Translations under genes and position numbers: made by a program
Notes under the pieces: model-generated
Databases searched by the model: none
Seen by the model: only the letters and a program-made list of their open reading frames with translations
Told to the model about the DNA's origin: nothing
Shown here: positions 50,214 to 58,982 of the stretch, piece by piece
Layout of the letters: each line of letters starts with the position of its first letter
Numbering within the stretch: position 1 is the stretch's first letter
Origin: UBA10677 sp045654245
GTDB lineage: Bacteria; Bacillota; Clostridia; Christensenellales; Pumilibacteraceae
Length of the DNA stretch: 64,000 bases
Direction: 5' to 3'
Assembly (NCBI GenBank): GCA_045654245.1
Contig: JAZOMX010000009.1
Coordinates: forward strand, 93,227 to 157,226

Positions 50214-50930
50214 TTAGTACAATTGTGGCTTAATTTTTGAAGTCGCGAAAGTTAAGATAAAAATTTTACCACATTTCGCTTTCCGCAAAACCTTACAACA
50301 CTCGCCAGTAGTTGCTCCCGTAGTAAAAACGTCGTCGATAAGAAGGATATTTTTGCCCTTTATCGTAGCGTCGGGTTTTATTACGTAGGCTCCTTCAATT
50401 TCTTTAGCACGGTCAGATTTATTGAGCCGTGCTAGATTAGTCGTAGATTTTATCCTATCTAGCGTATCTACAAATGAAATTGAAAGTATTTCCGCAACTC
50501 CTTTGGCGATTTCTTCCGCTTGGTTATACCCTCTCTTTTTAAGCCTTTTGGCGTGAAGAGGTACGCAAGTAATAATATCTGCGGTAAAATCCGTTTCGTG
50601 ATAGGTATCCGCCATAAACTGCGCTAACACTTCGGCAAGATATTTTGCGCCACCGTATTTAAGTCTATACACGAGTTTTTTAATCTCACCAGTATAGACG
50701 AACGGCGCACGAGCAATATCAAAATCGACTTTTTCGTTTTGACATTTGTCGCAATACGACGCCATGTTTTTCATAGCGCGTCCGCAACGCTGACAAAATT
50801 TCGTGTTATATGAAAGTTTACAACGATTGCAAACTTGATATCTCGTTTCTTCAGGCAAATCGTCGCCACAAACGACACATTTTATTCCTGAGGGAAAGAA
50901 TAATTCCGATATAACACGGCTGAATTTCAT
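50214..50930 (-). CDS. comF: ComF-family phosphoribosyltransferase-like protein
   Basis: 238 residues. The N-terminal double zinc finger has CVVCGDDL, CNRC, CQRCGRAM and YCDKCQ. The PRPP-binding loop is ILLIDDVFTTGATTGE. ComFC is needed for DNA uptake in competent Bacillus, linking imported single strands to recombination. No comFA or other competence gene is next to it here. It overlaps the ackA stop by one base, so it is transcribed with pta-ackA. Confidence 0.92.
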   Translation of the reverse strand: MKFSRVISELFFPSGIKCVVCGDDLPEETRYQVCNRCKLSYNTKFCQRCGRAMKNMASYCDKCQNEKVDFDIARAPFVYTGEIKKLVYRLKYGGAKYLAEVLAQFMADTYHETDFTADIITCVPLHAKRLKKRGYNQAEEIAKGVAEILSISFVDTLDRIKSTTNLARLNKSDRAKEIEGAYVIKPDATIKGKNILLIDDVFTTGATTGECCKVLRKAKCGKIFILTFATSKIKPQLY

Positions 50931-52120
50931 TAGTTACTCTTCTTTAAAGTCTCTCTTGCGATAACGAGTTCTTCGTTGGTGGGAATAATATATACCTTAA
51001 CTTTAGACTCGGGTTTAGAAAGTTCAAAGGTCTCTCCTCTAGGAACGTCAGCGTTCTTTTCAAAGTCGAAATCAATTCCAAGGAATTCCATATCTTTCAT
51101 AACCTTTTCTCTTACGATATTAGTATGCTCGCCGATTCCACCGGTAAACGCTACGAAATCTAGTCCACCCATAGCAGATGCGTATGCGCCGATATATTTC
51201 TTAACTCTATAAGAGAACATATCAACAGCAAGACGAGCCCTATCGTTGCCTTCGTCCATAGCGGAAACAAGGTCTCTAAAGTCAGAACCTACTCCACTTA
51301 CGCCAAGAACACCACTCTTTTTGTTAAGATAGTTGGTAGCCTCGTGGATATCCATACCTTTCTTGTCCATAATATACTCAAGAACAGCGGGGTCGATATC
51401 ACCGCAACGAGTACCCATAACTAGACCTTCTAGCGGGGTAAGTCCCATAGAAGTATCAACGCACTTACCGTTCTTAACTGCGCTAACGCTAGCGCCGTTT
51501 CCAAGGTGACATACTACTAGTTTGAAATCTTTTTTGCCAACGATTTTTGCTACCTCACCCGCAATAAAGAGGTGGCTAGTACCGTGGAAACCGTACTTTC
51601 TTACCTTGTGTTCTTTATAATCCTCGTAAGGAATTGCATACATATACGCATAATCAGGCATTGTAGTGTGGAAAGTAGTATCAAAAACAGCAACCATAGG
51701 AGCGGTAGGCATAACCTTTTGACAAGCCTTAATTCCAAGTACGTTAGGCGGATTGTGAAGAGGTGCTAGGTCGTTGTTACTCTCAATCTCTTTAAGCGTT
51801 TCCTCGGTAACGAGTACGCTCTCTTTGAAAGATTCTCCACCGTGAACTACGCGGTGACCTACAGCGTAAATTTCGTTCATATCGGAAATAACGCCGTGCT
51901 CGGGGTTAACGAGTGCGTCGAGAACCATTTGAATTGCCTCTGCGTGAGTGGGCATAGCGCCAAAAATGTCAACCTTATCGCCTTTTCCAGAGTGAACGAG
52001 TTTTGAACCGTCTTGACCGATACGCTCGCAAACACCCTTAGCGAGAACGGTTTCGGTATCCATTTCGATAAGTTGATATTTTAGTGAAGAACTTCCTGCG
52101 TTAATTACTAGAACTTTCAT
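50930..52120 (-). CDS. ackA: Acetate kinase
   Basis: 396 residues: VLVINAGSSSLKYQLIEM at the N-terminus, VGHRVVHGGESF, KYGFHGTSHLFIAGEVA, VCHLGNGASVSAVKNGKC and FTGGIGEHTNIVREKV. It converts acetyl phosphate and ADP to acetate and ATP, the energy-yielding end of fermentation, using the product of Pta encoded 19 bases upstream. Confidence 0.97.
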   Translation of the reverse strand: MKVLVINAGSSSLKYQLIEMDTETVLAKGVCERIGQDGSKLVHSGKGDKVDIFGAMPTHAEAIQMVLDALVNPEHGVISDMNEIYAVGHRVVHGGESFKESVLVTEETLKEIESNNDLAPLHNPPNVLGIKACQKVMPTAPMVAVFDTTFHTTMPDYAYMYAIPYEDYKEHKVRKYGFHGTSHLFIAGEVAKIVGKKDFKLVVCHLGNGASVSAVKNGKCVDTSMGLTPLEGLVMGTRCGDIDPAVLEYIMDKKGMDIHEATNYLNKKSGVLGVSGVGSDFRDLVSAMDEGNDRARLAVDMFSYRVKKYIGAYASAMGGLDFVAFTGGIGEHTNIVREKVMKDMEFLGIDFDFEKNADVPRGETFELSKPESKVKVYIIPTNEELVIARETLKKSN

Positions 52121-52139
52121 TTTAATTCTCCTTGATATA

Positions 52140-53126
52140 TTACATTGATTGTAGCGCGGTCATAGCAACGACGTTTACAACGTCCTCTACGGAGCAACCG
52201 CGCGAAAGGTCGTTAACGGGCTTATTGAAGCCTTGGCAAATAGGACCAATCGCCTCTGCACCAGCAAGACGTTGAACTAGTTTATATCCAATGTTACCTG
52301 CTTGTAGGTCAGGGAATACCAAAACGTTCGCTTTACCAGCAACGGTACTTCCGGGTGCTTTAAGCGAGCCAACGCTTGCTACGAGAGCAGCATCCGCTTG
52401 GAGTTCACCGTCAACGCAAAGGTCGGGCGCTTGAGCCTTAACCATTTCCGTTGCTTGCGTTACTTTATCAACGAACTCGTGCTTTGCACTTCCCTTCGTC
52501 GAGAAAGAAAGCATAGCAACTCTAGGTTCAATACCAGCAATCTTTTTAGCGCTATCAGCAGTAGAAATTGCAATAGCGGAAAGTTGTTCAGCGTTAGGAT
52601 TAGGATTAACTGCGCAGTCACCAAATACCAAAACGCCGTCATCTCCATACTTACAACCTTCGGGCATAACCATAATAAAGCAACTACTTACCGTAGAAAT
52701 TCCAGGAGCAGTCTTAATTACTTGTAGAGCGGGGCGAAGCACGTCACCAGTAGAATTAACCGAGCCTGCTACCATACCGTCAGCGTGACCAAGTTTAACG
52801 AGCAAAACGCCAAGATAAAGGTTATTTTTAGCAAGTTTACTTGCTTGTTCCATATCCATACCTTTTGCTTTACGAGCCTCGTAGAGTGCATTTGCATATT
52901 CGGTGAGGTCAGCGGTATTAGGATTAAGAATCTCTACTCCGTCAAGATTAACGTCGGGGCATTTGCTAGCAATAACTGCGGGGTCGCCAATCAAAGTGAT
53001 TTTAGCAATACCTTGTTTTGCAATACTCTCTGCTGCTCTAATGATGCGTTCTTCTTCGCCTTCTGCAAGAACGATTTTCTTTTGCGCCTGCGCAGCTTTT
53101 TGCTTAATACTTTCCAACAATGACAT
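52140..53126 (-). CDS. pta: Phosphate acetyltransferase
   Basis: 328 residues, the short single-domain Pta. Features are KKIVLAEGEEERIIRAAES at the N-terminus, ADGMVAGSVNSTGDVLRPAL, GDCAVNPNPNAEQLSAIA, RVAMLSFSTKGSAKHE and KANVLVFPDLQAGNIGYK. It makes acetyl phosphate from acetyl-CoA and feeds AckA. It is the first gene of pta-ackA-comF. The acetate made can serve the divergent tmcAL product. Confidence 0.97.
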   Translation of the reverse strand: MSLLESIKQKAAQAQKKIVLAEGEEERIIRAAESIAKQGIAKITLIGDPAVIASKCPDVNLDGVEILNPNTADLTEYANALYEARKAKGMDMEQASKLAKNNLYLGVLLVKLGHADGMVAGSVNSTGDVLRPALQVIKTAPGISTVSSCFIMVMPEGCKYGDDGVLVFGDCAVNPNPNAEQLSAIAISTADSAKKIAGIEPRVAMLSFSTKGSAKHEFVDKVTQATEMVKAQAPDLCVDGELQADAALVASVGSLKAPGSTVAGKANVLVFPDLQAGNIGYKLVQRLAGAEAIGPICQGFNKPVNDLSRGCSVEDVVNVVAMTALQSM

Positions 53127-53211
53127 AATTTTCTCCTTTATATGCCCAAATTTGGGTGCAAAATTATTAAATTAATGGTATAATGTTATTTAGTTATCCA
53201 CCATCTTATTT

Positions 53212-53240
53212 ATTATAACATTTAAACGCAAAAAAGTAAA
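53212..53240 (-). promoter_or_regulatory. Candidate promoter of pta-ackA-comF
   Basis: Minus strand: TTTACT (53235-53240), 17 bases, TATAAT (53212-53217), giving an ~80-base leader before pta. Confidence 0.5.
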
Positions 53241-53258
53241 ATCTTTTAGGAGAAAATA

Positions 53259-54455
53259 ATGAAAATTTGCGCTATAATATGCGAATATAATCCTATGCAT
53301 ACGGGACACTTATATCAACTTCTCAAAGCGTCCAAGCAATTTGACCGCACTATTTGTATTATGAGCGGAAATTTCGTTCAGCGAGCAGAACCAGCAATCG
53401 CCGAAAAGTCGATTAGAGCAAGAACCGCATTAGATTGTGGCGCTGATATGGTTATCGAACTTCCCGTCATTTACGCTACCGCAAACGGAGAAAAATTCGC
53501 AAACGGGGCGATTAGCATACTCAAAGAATTAACCGATATAGATAGTCTCGTTATGGGCTGTGAAACTGACGATTTTGAAAGTCTAAAAACTATTGCCGAT
53601 ATTCAAGCAAACGAAAGCGACGAAATGAAAGATAATATCGCAAGGTTTTTAAGCGACGGCGTTTCTTACGCTACGGCGCTTACGAAAGCAACGGTAATTG
53701 AGGCGAAAAAAAGAGAAATTTCCCAACCAGTTACAGAAACAATCCTCTCCGCCCCAAACAATCTTTTGTGCATTGAATACATTAAAGCAATAGAAAAAAA
53801 CGGACTTTCAATTAAACCTGTTTTTGTAAAAAGAGTGGGAAATGGATATAACAACAAGTCTATTTTCGGTAATTATCTTTCCGCTACGGCGATAAGAGAA
53901 ATAATTGCTAGAAATGATTTTATGACTGCTATTCCCTACCTTGCCGGTGATGGATATCAGTTCGTTGAACAGTTGAAAGCGCACTCGGTAAATTATGACG
54001 AATTTTCAACTATTGCCGTGCATACTTTAAAAAACGGTGGTACTCAAAAAATAGCGAGTGCTTTCGACTGCAAGGAGGGAATCGAATACAAACTATACGA
54101 TAACGCAACGAAATTCTTTACGCTCAGCGAAGTCCTTTCTTCAACGAAATCAAAACGATATACAATGAGTAGGCTTAAACGAATAGTTTTACAAACTATG
54201 CTTGGAATAACGAAAGAGATTATGACTGCTGATTTCGTTGCGCCTCCTCGACTACTTGCTATCAAAGAAACTTTCAAGCCGTATCTAACAAATAATGCAG
54301 AAAAAATGATTATCCAAGCCAAAGATGCTGAAAATTTTGTAGGAAAATATTACGACGAATATTTTGAGATTGAAAGAAAAGCAAACACGCTATATTCTCA
54401 AATAACTAAAAACGCTCAAATCGTTTCTCCTCAACAAAAAATTTATAGTAGATAA
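53259..54455 (+). CDS. tmcAL: tRNA(Met) cytidine acetate ligase TmcAL
   Basis: 398 residues. The nucleotidyltransferase-like N-terminus is ICAIICEYNPMHTGHLYQL with the HxGH motif, then CIMSGNFVQRAEPAI. The middle has APNNLLCIEYIKAI, and a C-terminal tRNA-binding part follows. TmcAL (YlbM) activates acetate with ATP and acetylates C34 of elongator tRNA-Met. Acetate-making pta-ackA is divergent from it, and the CAT tRNA is in this window. AGGAG precedes the ATG. Confidence 0.93.
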   Translation: MKICAIICEYNPMHTGHLYQLLKASKQFDRTICIMSGNFVQRAEPAIAEKSIRARTALDCGADMVIELPVIYATANGEKFANGAISILKELTDIDSLVMGCETDDFESLKTIADIQANESDEMKDNIARFLSDGVSYATALTKATVIEAKKREISQPVTETILSAPNNLLCIEYIKAIEKNGLSIKPVFVKRVGNGYNNKSIFGNYLSATAIREIIARNDFMTAIPYLAGDGYQFVEQLKAHSVNYDEFSTIAVHTLKNGGTQKIASAFDCKEGIEYKLYDNATKFFTLSEVLSSTKSKRYTMSRLKRIVLQTMLGITKEIMTADFVAPPRLLAIKETFKPYLTNNAEKMIIQAKDAENFVGKYYDEYFEIERKANTLYSQITKNAQIVSPQQKIYSR

Positions 54456-54490
54456 AAATTAACCTCCCAAGTTTTTGGGAGGTTAATTTT
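54455..54490. terminator. Bidirectional terminator between tmcAL and coaD
   Basis: Perfect 16-bp stem 54455-54470 / 54475-54490 with a GTTT loop (core AACCTCCCAA / TTGGGAGGTT) and A/T ends that act as T-runs on both strands. Confidence 0.9.
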
Positions 54491-54956
54491 ACTTTAATTC
54501 ATTTATAATATCATCTGAAACGAAACCGTCAAGATTTCCGCCAAGAGAAATTATTTGTCTAACGATTGAACTTGAAACGTGAGCCTTCTGGGGGCTTGAA
54601 ATCAAATAATACCCCTCGACATCACTCCATTGTGATTTATATACAGAAAGAAGATTTTTTTCGTACTCGAAATCAACGGTGTTGCGAAGACCTCTTATGA
54701 AAGTATTAACGCCTTTTTCTTTCATAAAATCGACCAAAAATCCCGAAAAAGGTTGAACGGAAACGCCTTTAATAGCGTTTACGCTCTTCATTGCATAATC
54801 AATTCTTTTTTCTAAGGAAAATTTACTTTTTTTGTCGTCGTTATAATCCACTACGGCAACTATAATTTCGTCAAAAATGGTTGACGCTCGAAGAACGATA
54901 TCAAGATGACCTAAAGTAAACGGGTCAAAAGTGCCAGCAAATACCGCTTTTTTCAT
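54489..54956 (-). CDS. coaD: Phosphopantetheine adenylyltransferase
   Basis: 155 residues: MKKAVFAGTFDPFTLGHLDI with the HxGH motif, RGLRNTVDFEYE and YYLISSPQKAHVSSSIVRQI. It makes dephospho-CoA from 4'-phosphopantetheine and ATP. It overlaps rsmD by 4 bases, the usual pair in Firmicutes, and its stop lies inside the terminator stem. Confidence 0.96.
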   Translation of the reverse strand: MKKAVFAGTFDPFTLGHLDIVLRASTIFDEIIVAVVDYNDDKKSKFSLEKRIDYAMKSVNAIKGVSVQPFSGFLVDFMKEKGVNTFIRGLRNTVDFEYEKNLLSVYKSQWSDVEGYYLISSPQKAHVSSSIVRQIISLGGNLDGFVSDDIINELK

Positions 54957-55510
54957 TGTTCTTCCTCCTCTAAAGTTAAAAAAGATAAGGTCGTATTACC
55001 ACATTTACGGTGCGAAACTGAAAATCCGTAATCGTCAAAAGATTTTTGCGTTGCGTGTTCAACGACGAGCACTCCGTCGCACGCTAGTAAATCGTACTTT
55101 TTAACTAAACTTACGATTTTATCTTCATAGCCGTTGCCGTACGGTGGGTCTGCAAAAATCAAATCGAATTTCTTACCAGAAAGTTTTTTAAGAGCGAACT
55201 CGTAATCTACGTTATAAAGTTCGTACGATTGCGCCTCCGCATTAACGTGCAACAAGTTTTGCTTAATAAGTCTAAAACTATCACGCTCTTTATCGATAAA
55301 AATAACCTTTTTTGCACCACGGCTAAGTATTTCTATACCGATTCCGCCTGTTCCACCAAATAAATCTAGCGCTTGGACGTCGTCGAAAGTAAGTTTAGTT
55401 GCCAAAATATTAAAGAGCGTTTCTTTAATTTTATCGGTAGTTGGTCTTACTTTATCTCCTTCTGGAGAATATAGGCGTTTACCTCTAAATTTTCCACTAA
55501 TTACACGCAT
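54953..55510 (-). CDS. rsmD: 16S rRNA (guanine966-N2)-methyltransferase RsmD
   Basis: 185 residues: MRVISGKFRGKRLYSPEGD, RPTTDKIKETLFNIL, the SAM-binding LDLFGGTGGIGIEILSRGAK, and the catalytic motif LIFADPPYGNGYEDKI (NPPY-type). It methylates G966 (E. coli numbering) of 16S rRNA. It is 3 bases after the membrane-protein gene and overlaps coaD. Confidence 0.95.
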   Translation of the reverse strand: MRVISGKFRGKRLYSPEGDKVRPTTDKIKETLFNILATKLTFDDVQALDLFGGTGGIGIEILSRGAKKVIFIDKERDSFRLIKQNLLHVNAEAQSYELYNVDYEFALKKLSGKKFDLIFADPPYGNGYEDKIVSLVKKYDLLACDGVLVVEHATQKSFDDYGFSVSHRKCGNTTLSFLTLEEEEQ

Positions 55511-55513
55511 AAT

Positions 55514-56131
55514 TTACTGCCCGTATGAACGAATTTCTTGAATAAGCGATTGAGTTTTTTCGATATTTTTCTTTATTGAAACGAAATATCCAACAACGAA
55601 CGCAATCGTGGCTAAAATGACGTAAGTTGCAACGATTGCTACGGACATCCAAGTAATTAGGTTCGCATCATTATGATGTGCGCCTATTCCGATAAAAAAT
55701 AGCGTGGACGGTGCAAACAAAATCTCGAAGATTCCGATTAGCACCTTAATTTTTGCAAGAACAAAAATCGACTCTAAGAGGATAGCGGAAAGTGAATACG
55801 GTAAAGCGTAGAGAATCGACTTAAAACAATTCAAGTTATTAAATTTATGCTCGTGAATATTTGAAAGTATGGTATCGTTTTTCGCATTGAAATCTTTGCT
55901 TGCAACCATACGCGCTTTTGCATAAAATATAAACAAATTAGGCAACAAAAATGCAATACCGATAATAATTTTAAGCCACGGTTTAATCGTAGTTCCAATA
56001 AAAACTATGCTAAAAATCGAAAACATAGCCGTAAAAAAGTACATATATGCGCTAATTTTCAAACATTCTACGAAAAAATTTTGTTTTTTCGCACCCTTAA
56101 CTTGATTTTCATTTCTATATATGTTTGCCAT
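55514..56131 (-). CDS. Unknown multi-pass membrane protein
   Basis: 205 residues with about five hydrophobic segments (YMYFFTAMFSIFSIVFIGT, IIIGIAFLLPNLFIFYAKA, SILYALPYSLSAILLESIFV, IFEILFAPSTLFFIGIGAH, SVAIVATYVILATIAFVVGY) and a charged C-terminal tail. I recognise no family. It sits between the 5-formyltetrahydrofolate cyclo-ligase gene and rsmD with gaps of only 3 bases, so it is co-transcribed with them. Nothing in its sequence ties it to folate or rRNA. Confidence 0.75.
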   Translation of the reverse strand: MANIYRNENQVKGAKKQNFFVECLKISAYMYFFTAMFSIFSIVFIGTTIKPWLKIIIGIAFLLPNLFIFYAKARMVASKDFNAKNDTILSNIHEHKFNNLNCFKSILYALPYSLSAILLESIFVLAKIKVLIGIFEILFAPSTLFFIGIGAHHNDANLITWMSVAIVATYVILATIAFVVGYFVSIKKNIEKTQSLIQEIRSYGQ

Positions 56132-56134
56132 TTT

Positions 56135-56680
56135 CTAGCCTCCAAATTTACCCGATTGCGTAACTATTATATCAAGCGGAATATCATACTCTTCGTTAAA
56201 ATCGTCATCAACGAATTGTTCGTCATATGCAAGTCCTATTTTAAGCGTGTTCGTCGTTGATAAAAACTTATCGTAATATCCCCCACCATAGCCTAGTCTA
56301 TACTTATTCTTGTTGAACGCTAACATCGGAACTATCGTAACATCAACGCCATCACAAGGAATTATATCTAGATTATCTGCACTAAAAACGTTTCCTAAAC
56401 TAGATACGTCCCTAAGCCTGTCCATATCGTCAAGTTCAACAGCAAGCATTTTCCCGGCATAGGTATGCGGGACTAAAATCTTTTTTGTGCCGAAATACCG
56501 TTTAATTAATTTGAAAGTATCTACTTCAGACCTAATTGATGCGTAAACGAACAATGAATTAAACTTTAGCCCGTCTAGTAATTCTATCACATTATCAGTT
56601 ATTTTGCAATTCTTTTCAGACGAAAAGGATAATCCGTCCCTTATTTTTTTCATTTTCTCACGAAGATTACTCTTATTCAT
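56135..56680 (-). CDS. 5-formyltetrahydrofolate cyclo-ligase
   Basis: 181 residues. The ATP-binding/active segment is YRLGYGGGYYDKFL near 131. SNLREKMKKIRDGLS is at the N-terminus, and GLAYDEQFVDDDFNEEYDIP precedes the end. It turns 5-formyl-THF into methenyl-THF with ATP. The frame opens at a GTG (56701), but GAGGG lies inside that part, before the ATG at 56678-56680. It overlaps the alr stop by 8 bases. Confidence 0.92.
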   Translation of the reverse strand: MNKSNLREKMKKIRDGLSFSSEKNCKITDNVIELLDGLKFNSLFVYASIRSEVDTFKLIKRYFGTKKILVPHTYAGKMLAVELDDMDRLRDVSSLGNVFSADNLDIIPCDGVDVTIVPMLAFNKNKYRLGYGGGYYDKFLSTTNTLKIGLAYDEQFVDDDFNEEYDIPLDIIVTQSGKFGG

Positions 56681-57665
56681 AAACGTATTCCCTCTCTGCA
56701 CGCTCGTTTAATAGCGTTACCGCCTCGTATTCACATATACCGTAATTTTTAATTAGCCACCCCATATCGAGTTCTACCGTATCGCCAATCTCGCAAGCAA
56801 CACCGCTTACATTTATCATACAAGTGTCCATACAAATTGCGCCAATCGTATAGCAACGTATTCCATTAACAAAAAAACAAAGTTGTCCGTTTCGCCTAAC
56901 TCCATCTCCATAACCAAGCCTAACGGTTGCAATCGTCATATCGCAACACGCAACGAAATTTCCATACCCTATTTTCTCATTACGCTTAACTTCGTTAATT
57001 ACGAGAATTTTACTAAAAATTCGCATCGCAGGATTGAGATTTGTATTCGAATATCCGTAAAGAGCAAGTCCTACCCTTACCGCATCTAAATGAAAACTTT
57101 GAGGTAAATACAAGCAACTACTTGCCGATATATGCGCTTTGAACGGCAAGTTTACATCTTTTATCGCTCCAGTCAAACGACTTAATTGCTCAGAAGATAA
57201 AACGATATCCGACGGATTGTATAAGTGCGAATAAATACTATCAATCGAAAGATTATTTTTAAGAGCAACCTTAACGAAATCTTTAACTTCATTTGGACTA
57301 CATCCAAGCCGATTCATACCAGTATTTACTTTTATAGCGATTGTTTTTGCTATTTTCGACAATTTAATTATATCTTGCGCGTTGCTAATAGACGGAATTA
57401 TAGAACGAGGTATAGCATTTGTGAAATCGTTTTCACTCAAAACTAAAATATTATTTTCAATCCCGTTTTTATATAAAGTAATTGCCTCTTTTACAGTCGC
57501 TACCGCAAAAAAATCAACTTCATTTTTAACCTGTTTTGCAACTTTCACTAATCCGTGTCCATATGCATTTGCCTTGACCACCGCGCAAATTTTACTTCTA
57601 CAAACGCTTTTTATATACGACAAATTCTTCTTTATTGCACACAAATTAACAACTACTTTCAACAT
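56673..57665 (-). CDS. alr: Alanine racemase
   Basis: 330 residues, some 40 shorter than usual (about 370). The PLP Lys is in CAVVKANAYGHGLVKVAK near residue 33. KVNTGMNRLGCSPNEV, the catalytic Tyr region VRLGYGDGVRRNGQ and GAICMDTCMINVS are present, so the active site is complete. It makes D-alanine for peptidoglycan. No ribosome site precedes the ATG and a TATAAT ends five bases before it, suggesting a leaderless mRNA. It heads alr-cyclo-ligase-membrane protein-rsmD-coaD. Confidence 0.93.
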   Translation of the reverse strand: MLKVVVNLCAIKKNLSYIKSVCRSKICAVVKANAYGHGLVKVAKQVKNEVDFFAVATVKEAITLYKNGIENNILVLSENDFTNAIPRSIIPSISNAQDIIKLSKIAKTIAIKVNTGMNRLGCSPNEVKDFVKVALKNNLSIDSIYSHLYNPSDIVLSSEQLSRLTGAIKDVNLPFKAHISASSCLYLPQSFHLDAVRVGLALYGYSNTNLNPAMRIFSKILVINEVKRNEKIGYGNFVACCDMTIATVRLGYGDGVRRNGQLCFFVNGIRCYTIGAICMDTCMINVSGVACEIGDTVELDMGWLIKNYGICEYEAVTLLNERAEREYVYE

Positions 57666-57670
57666 ATTTT

Positions 57671-57676
57671 ATTATA
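57671..57676 (-). promoter_or_regulatory. -10 element close to the alr start codon
   Basis: Minus strand TATAAT, five bases before the alr ATG. There is no clear -35 at 17 bases, so it is weaker than the recombinase case. Confidence 0.4.
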
Positions 57677-57740
57677 TATGTTTAATAGTATTTTTTCGTT
57701 AATAATTACACGCAACGAGATATTTCCATTTTAGGAAACA

Positions 57741-58613
57741 CTATTTTTTGATTGCAATAATCTTTTTAAGTAGCATAGTCGGACAATATGAAAGTTTAGC
57801 CTTTCTAAGTCCCTCTACACCTAGGTCCTCTTGACGATTAACGATAGCGTCGTCGTCAAAAAATTCAATCGCCGAATATTTGTTTACCGCTTGATATATA
57901 CCGGTATAACTCGTATCTGCTTTTTCAAACAAAGTATGATATACTCCGTTATTTGCTTTACTAGTAAGAGAAAGAGCAATAACCTTTTCTCCATCTTTAA
58001 TTAGTAGTATTTTTAACTCAAGTTCTTTATAATATCGCAACGCTTTTAGGATTGCTTTATACTCGTTTCCGCTCGCTTTTTCAGAGTTTTCATCGTTCCA
58101 CTTGTTTACTAACGCAACGGTGCTTTCAAACTCACTATCCTCATATTTCTTTACGGTATAATTGCCTGATTTTTCAAAGCGAGTAACGAAATTGCGTTTT
58201 GAGTGATAGTCCTTTCCTTGCAAAGTTTTCAAATTTTTCGCTAAATATAGGTAATCGTAATCCCCACGATTGTCTTCTATATGATATCCGAGTTTATCTG
58301 CTATCTTTGCTTGTTCGTCGTTCAATCCCCTAATTCGATACTCTTTTATTTCGTTTTGCTCGGCATATTCGGATATAATTTCAAATGCTCGTTCCATCTT
58401 GCTAGGCGACGAAACGAGAGGGGGCATAAATATTACTTTGCCATAATAGACGTTCGTAAAAATCACGATACCGTCCTCTAAAATGACTTTCATCGTTCCA
58501 TTTACGTCCCAACAAAACAGCGTGGAAAAGTCGTTTTCCCAGCCTAATTTTGTTTCGTCCAAATAAGGACACAATATATCTTTGTCAGTAATTTTTAATG
58601 ACTTTACTTCCAT
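57741..58613 (-). CDS. DUF2156 GNAT-fold protein (aminoacyl-phosphatidylglycerol/FemX-like)
   Basis: 290 residues, a tandem GNAT fold of the DUF2156 family related to the soluble domain of MprF. Signature parts are FSTLFCWDVNGTMKVI, GDYDYLYLAKNLKTLQGKDY, SKRNFVTRFEKSG and the ending VNRQEDLGVEGLRKAKLSY. There are no membrane helices, so it is a cytoplasmic acyltransferase-like protein. The substrate is unknown. It is one base after yraN, at the end of the rnhB operon. Confidence 0.85.
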   Translation of the reverse strand: MEVKSLKITDKDILCPYLDETKLGWENDFSTLFCWDVNGTMKVILEDGIVIFTNVYYGKVIFMPPLVSSPSKMERAFEIISEYAEQNEIKEYRIRGLNDEQAKIADKLGYHIEDNRGDYDYLYLAKNLKTLQGKDYHSKRNFVTRFEKSGNYTVKKYEDSEFESTVALVNKWNDENSEKASGNEYKAILKALRYYKELELKILLIKDGEKVIALSLTSKANNGVYHTLFEKADTSYTGIYQAVNKYSAIEFFDDDAIVNRQEDLGVEGLRKAKLSYCPTMLLKKIIAIKK

Positions 58614-58614
58614 A

Positions 58615-58980
58615 TTAATATCTTAAATAACTATCGAAAGCGTTTTCGATATGGTTTACTCTATTTTCCTCAGTGTAAACCTCAACCACGTCAAAACGAA
58701 CTGGATAATGAAATAATCCAAACTTTTTAATGTACTGGCTTGCAACTTGATTAATTTTTCTGCGCTTGTGATAATTAACCGCGTCCGCGCCGTATCCGTG
58801 CTCGTCGTTAATTCTAGTTTTTACTTCAATAAAAACCAAAAAACCGCCACCGGCAGCAATTATATCAATCTCTCCTACCTCCGTAGAAAAGTTGCGTTCC
58901 ATTATCTCGTAGCCTATTGTTTTAAGATATTTACAAGCAATATCTTCACCCTTTCGGCCTTTATTTTTAACGCTTAACAT
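58615..58980 (-). CDS. yraN: UPF0102 protein YraN (endonuclease-like)
   Basis: 121 residues: GRKGEDIACKYLKTIGYEIM, then GEIDIIAAGGGFLVFIEVKT with the PD-(D/E)xK-type Asp and E-x-K, and YHKRRKINQVASQYIK. The family has a Holliday-resolvase-like fold with no proven role. It is 2 bases after rnhB, as in many Firmicutes. Confidence 0.93.
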   Translation of the reverse strand: MLSVKNKGRKGEDIACKYLKTIGYEIMERNFSTEVGEIDIIAAGGGFLVFIEVKTRINDEHGYGADAVNYHKRRKINQVASQYIKKFGLFHYPVRFDVVEVYTEENRVNHIENAFDSYLRY

Positions 58981-58982
58981 AA

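Noticed and set aside
53194..53202. Single DnaA-box-like TTATCCACC before pta
   Set aside because: One isolated 8-of-9 match in an AT-rich gap, no cluster and no dnaA or dnaN nearby, so it is not an origin.
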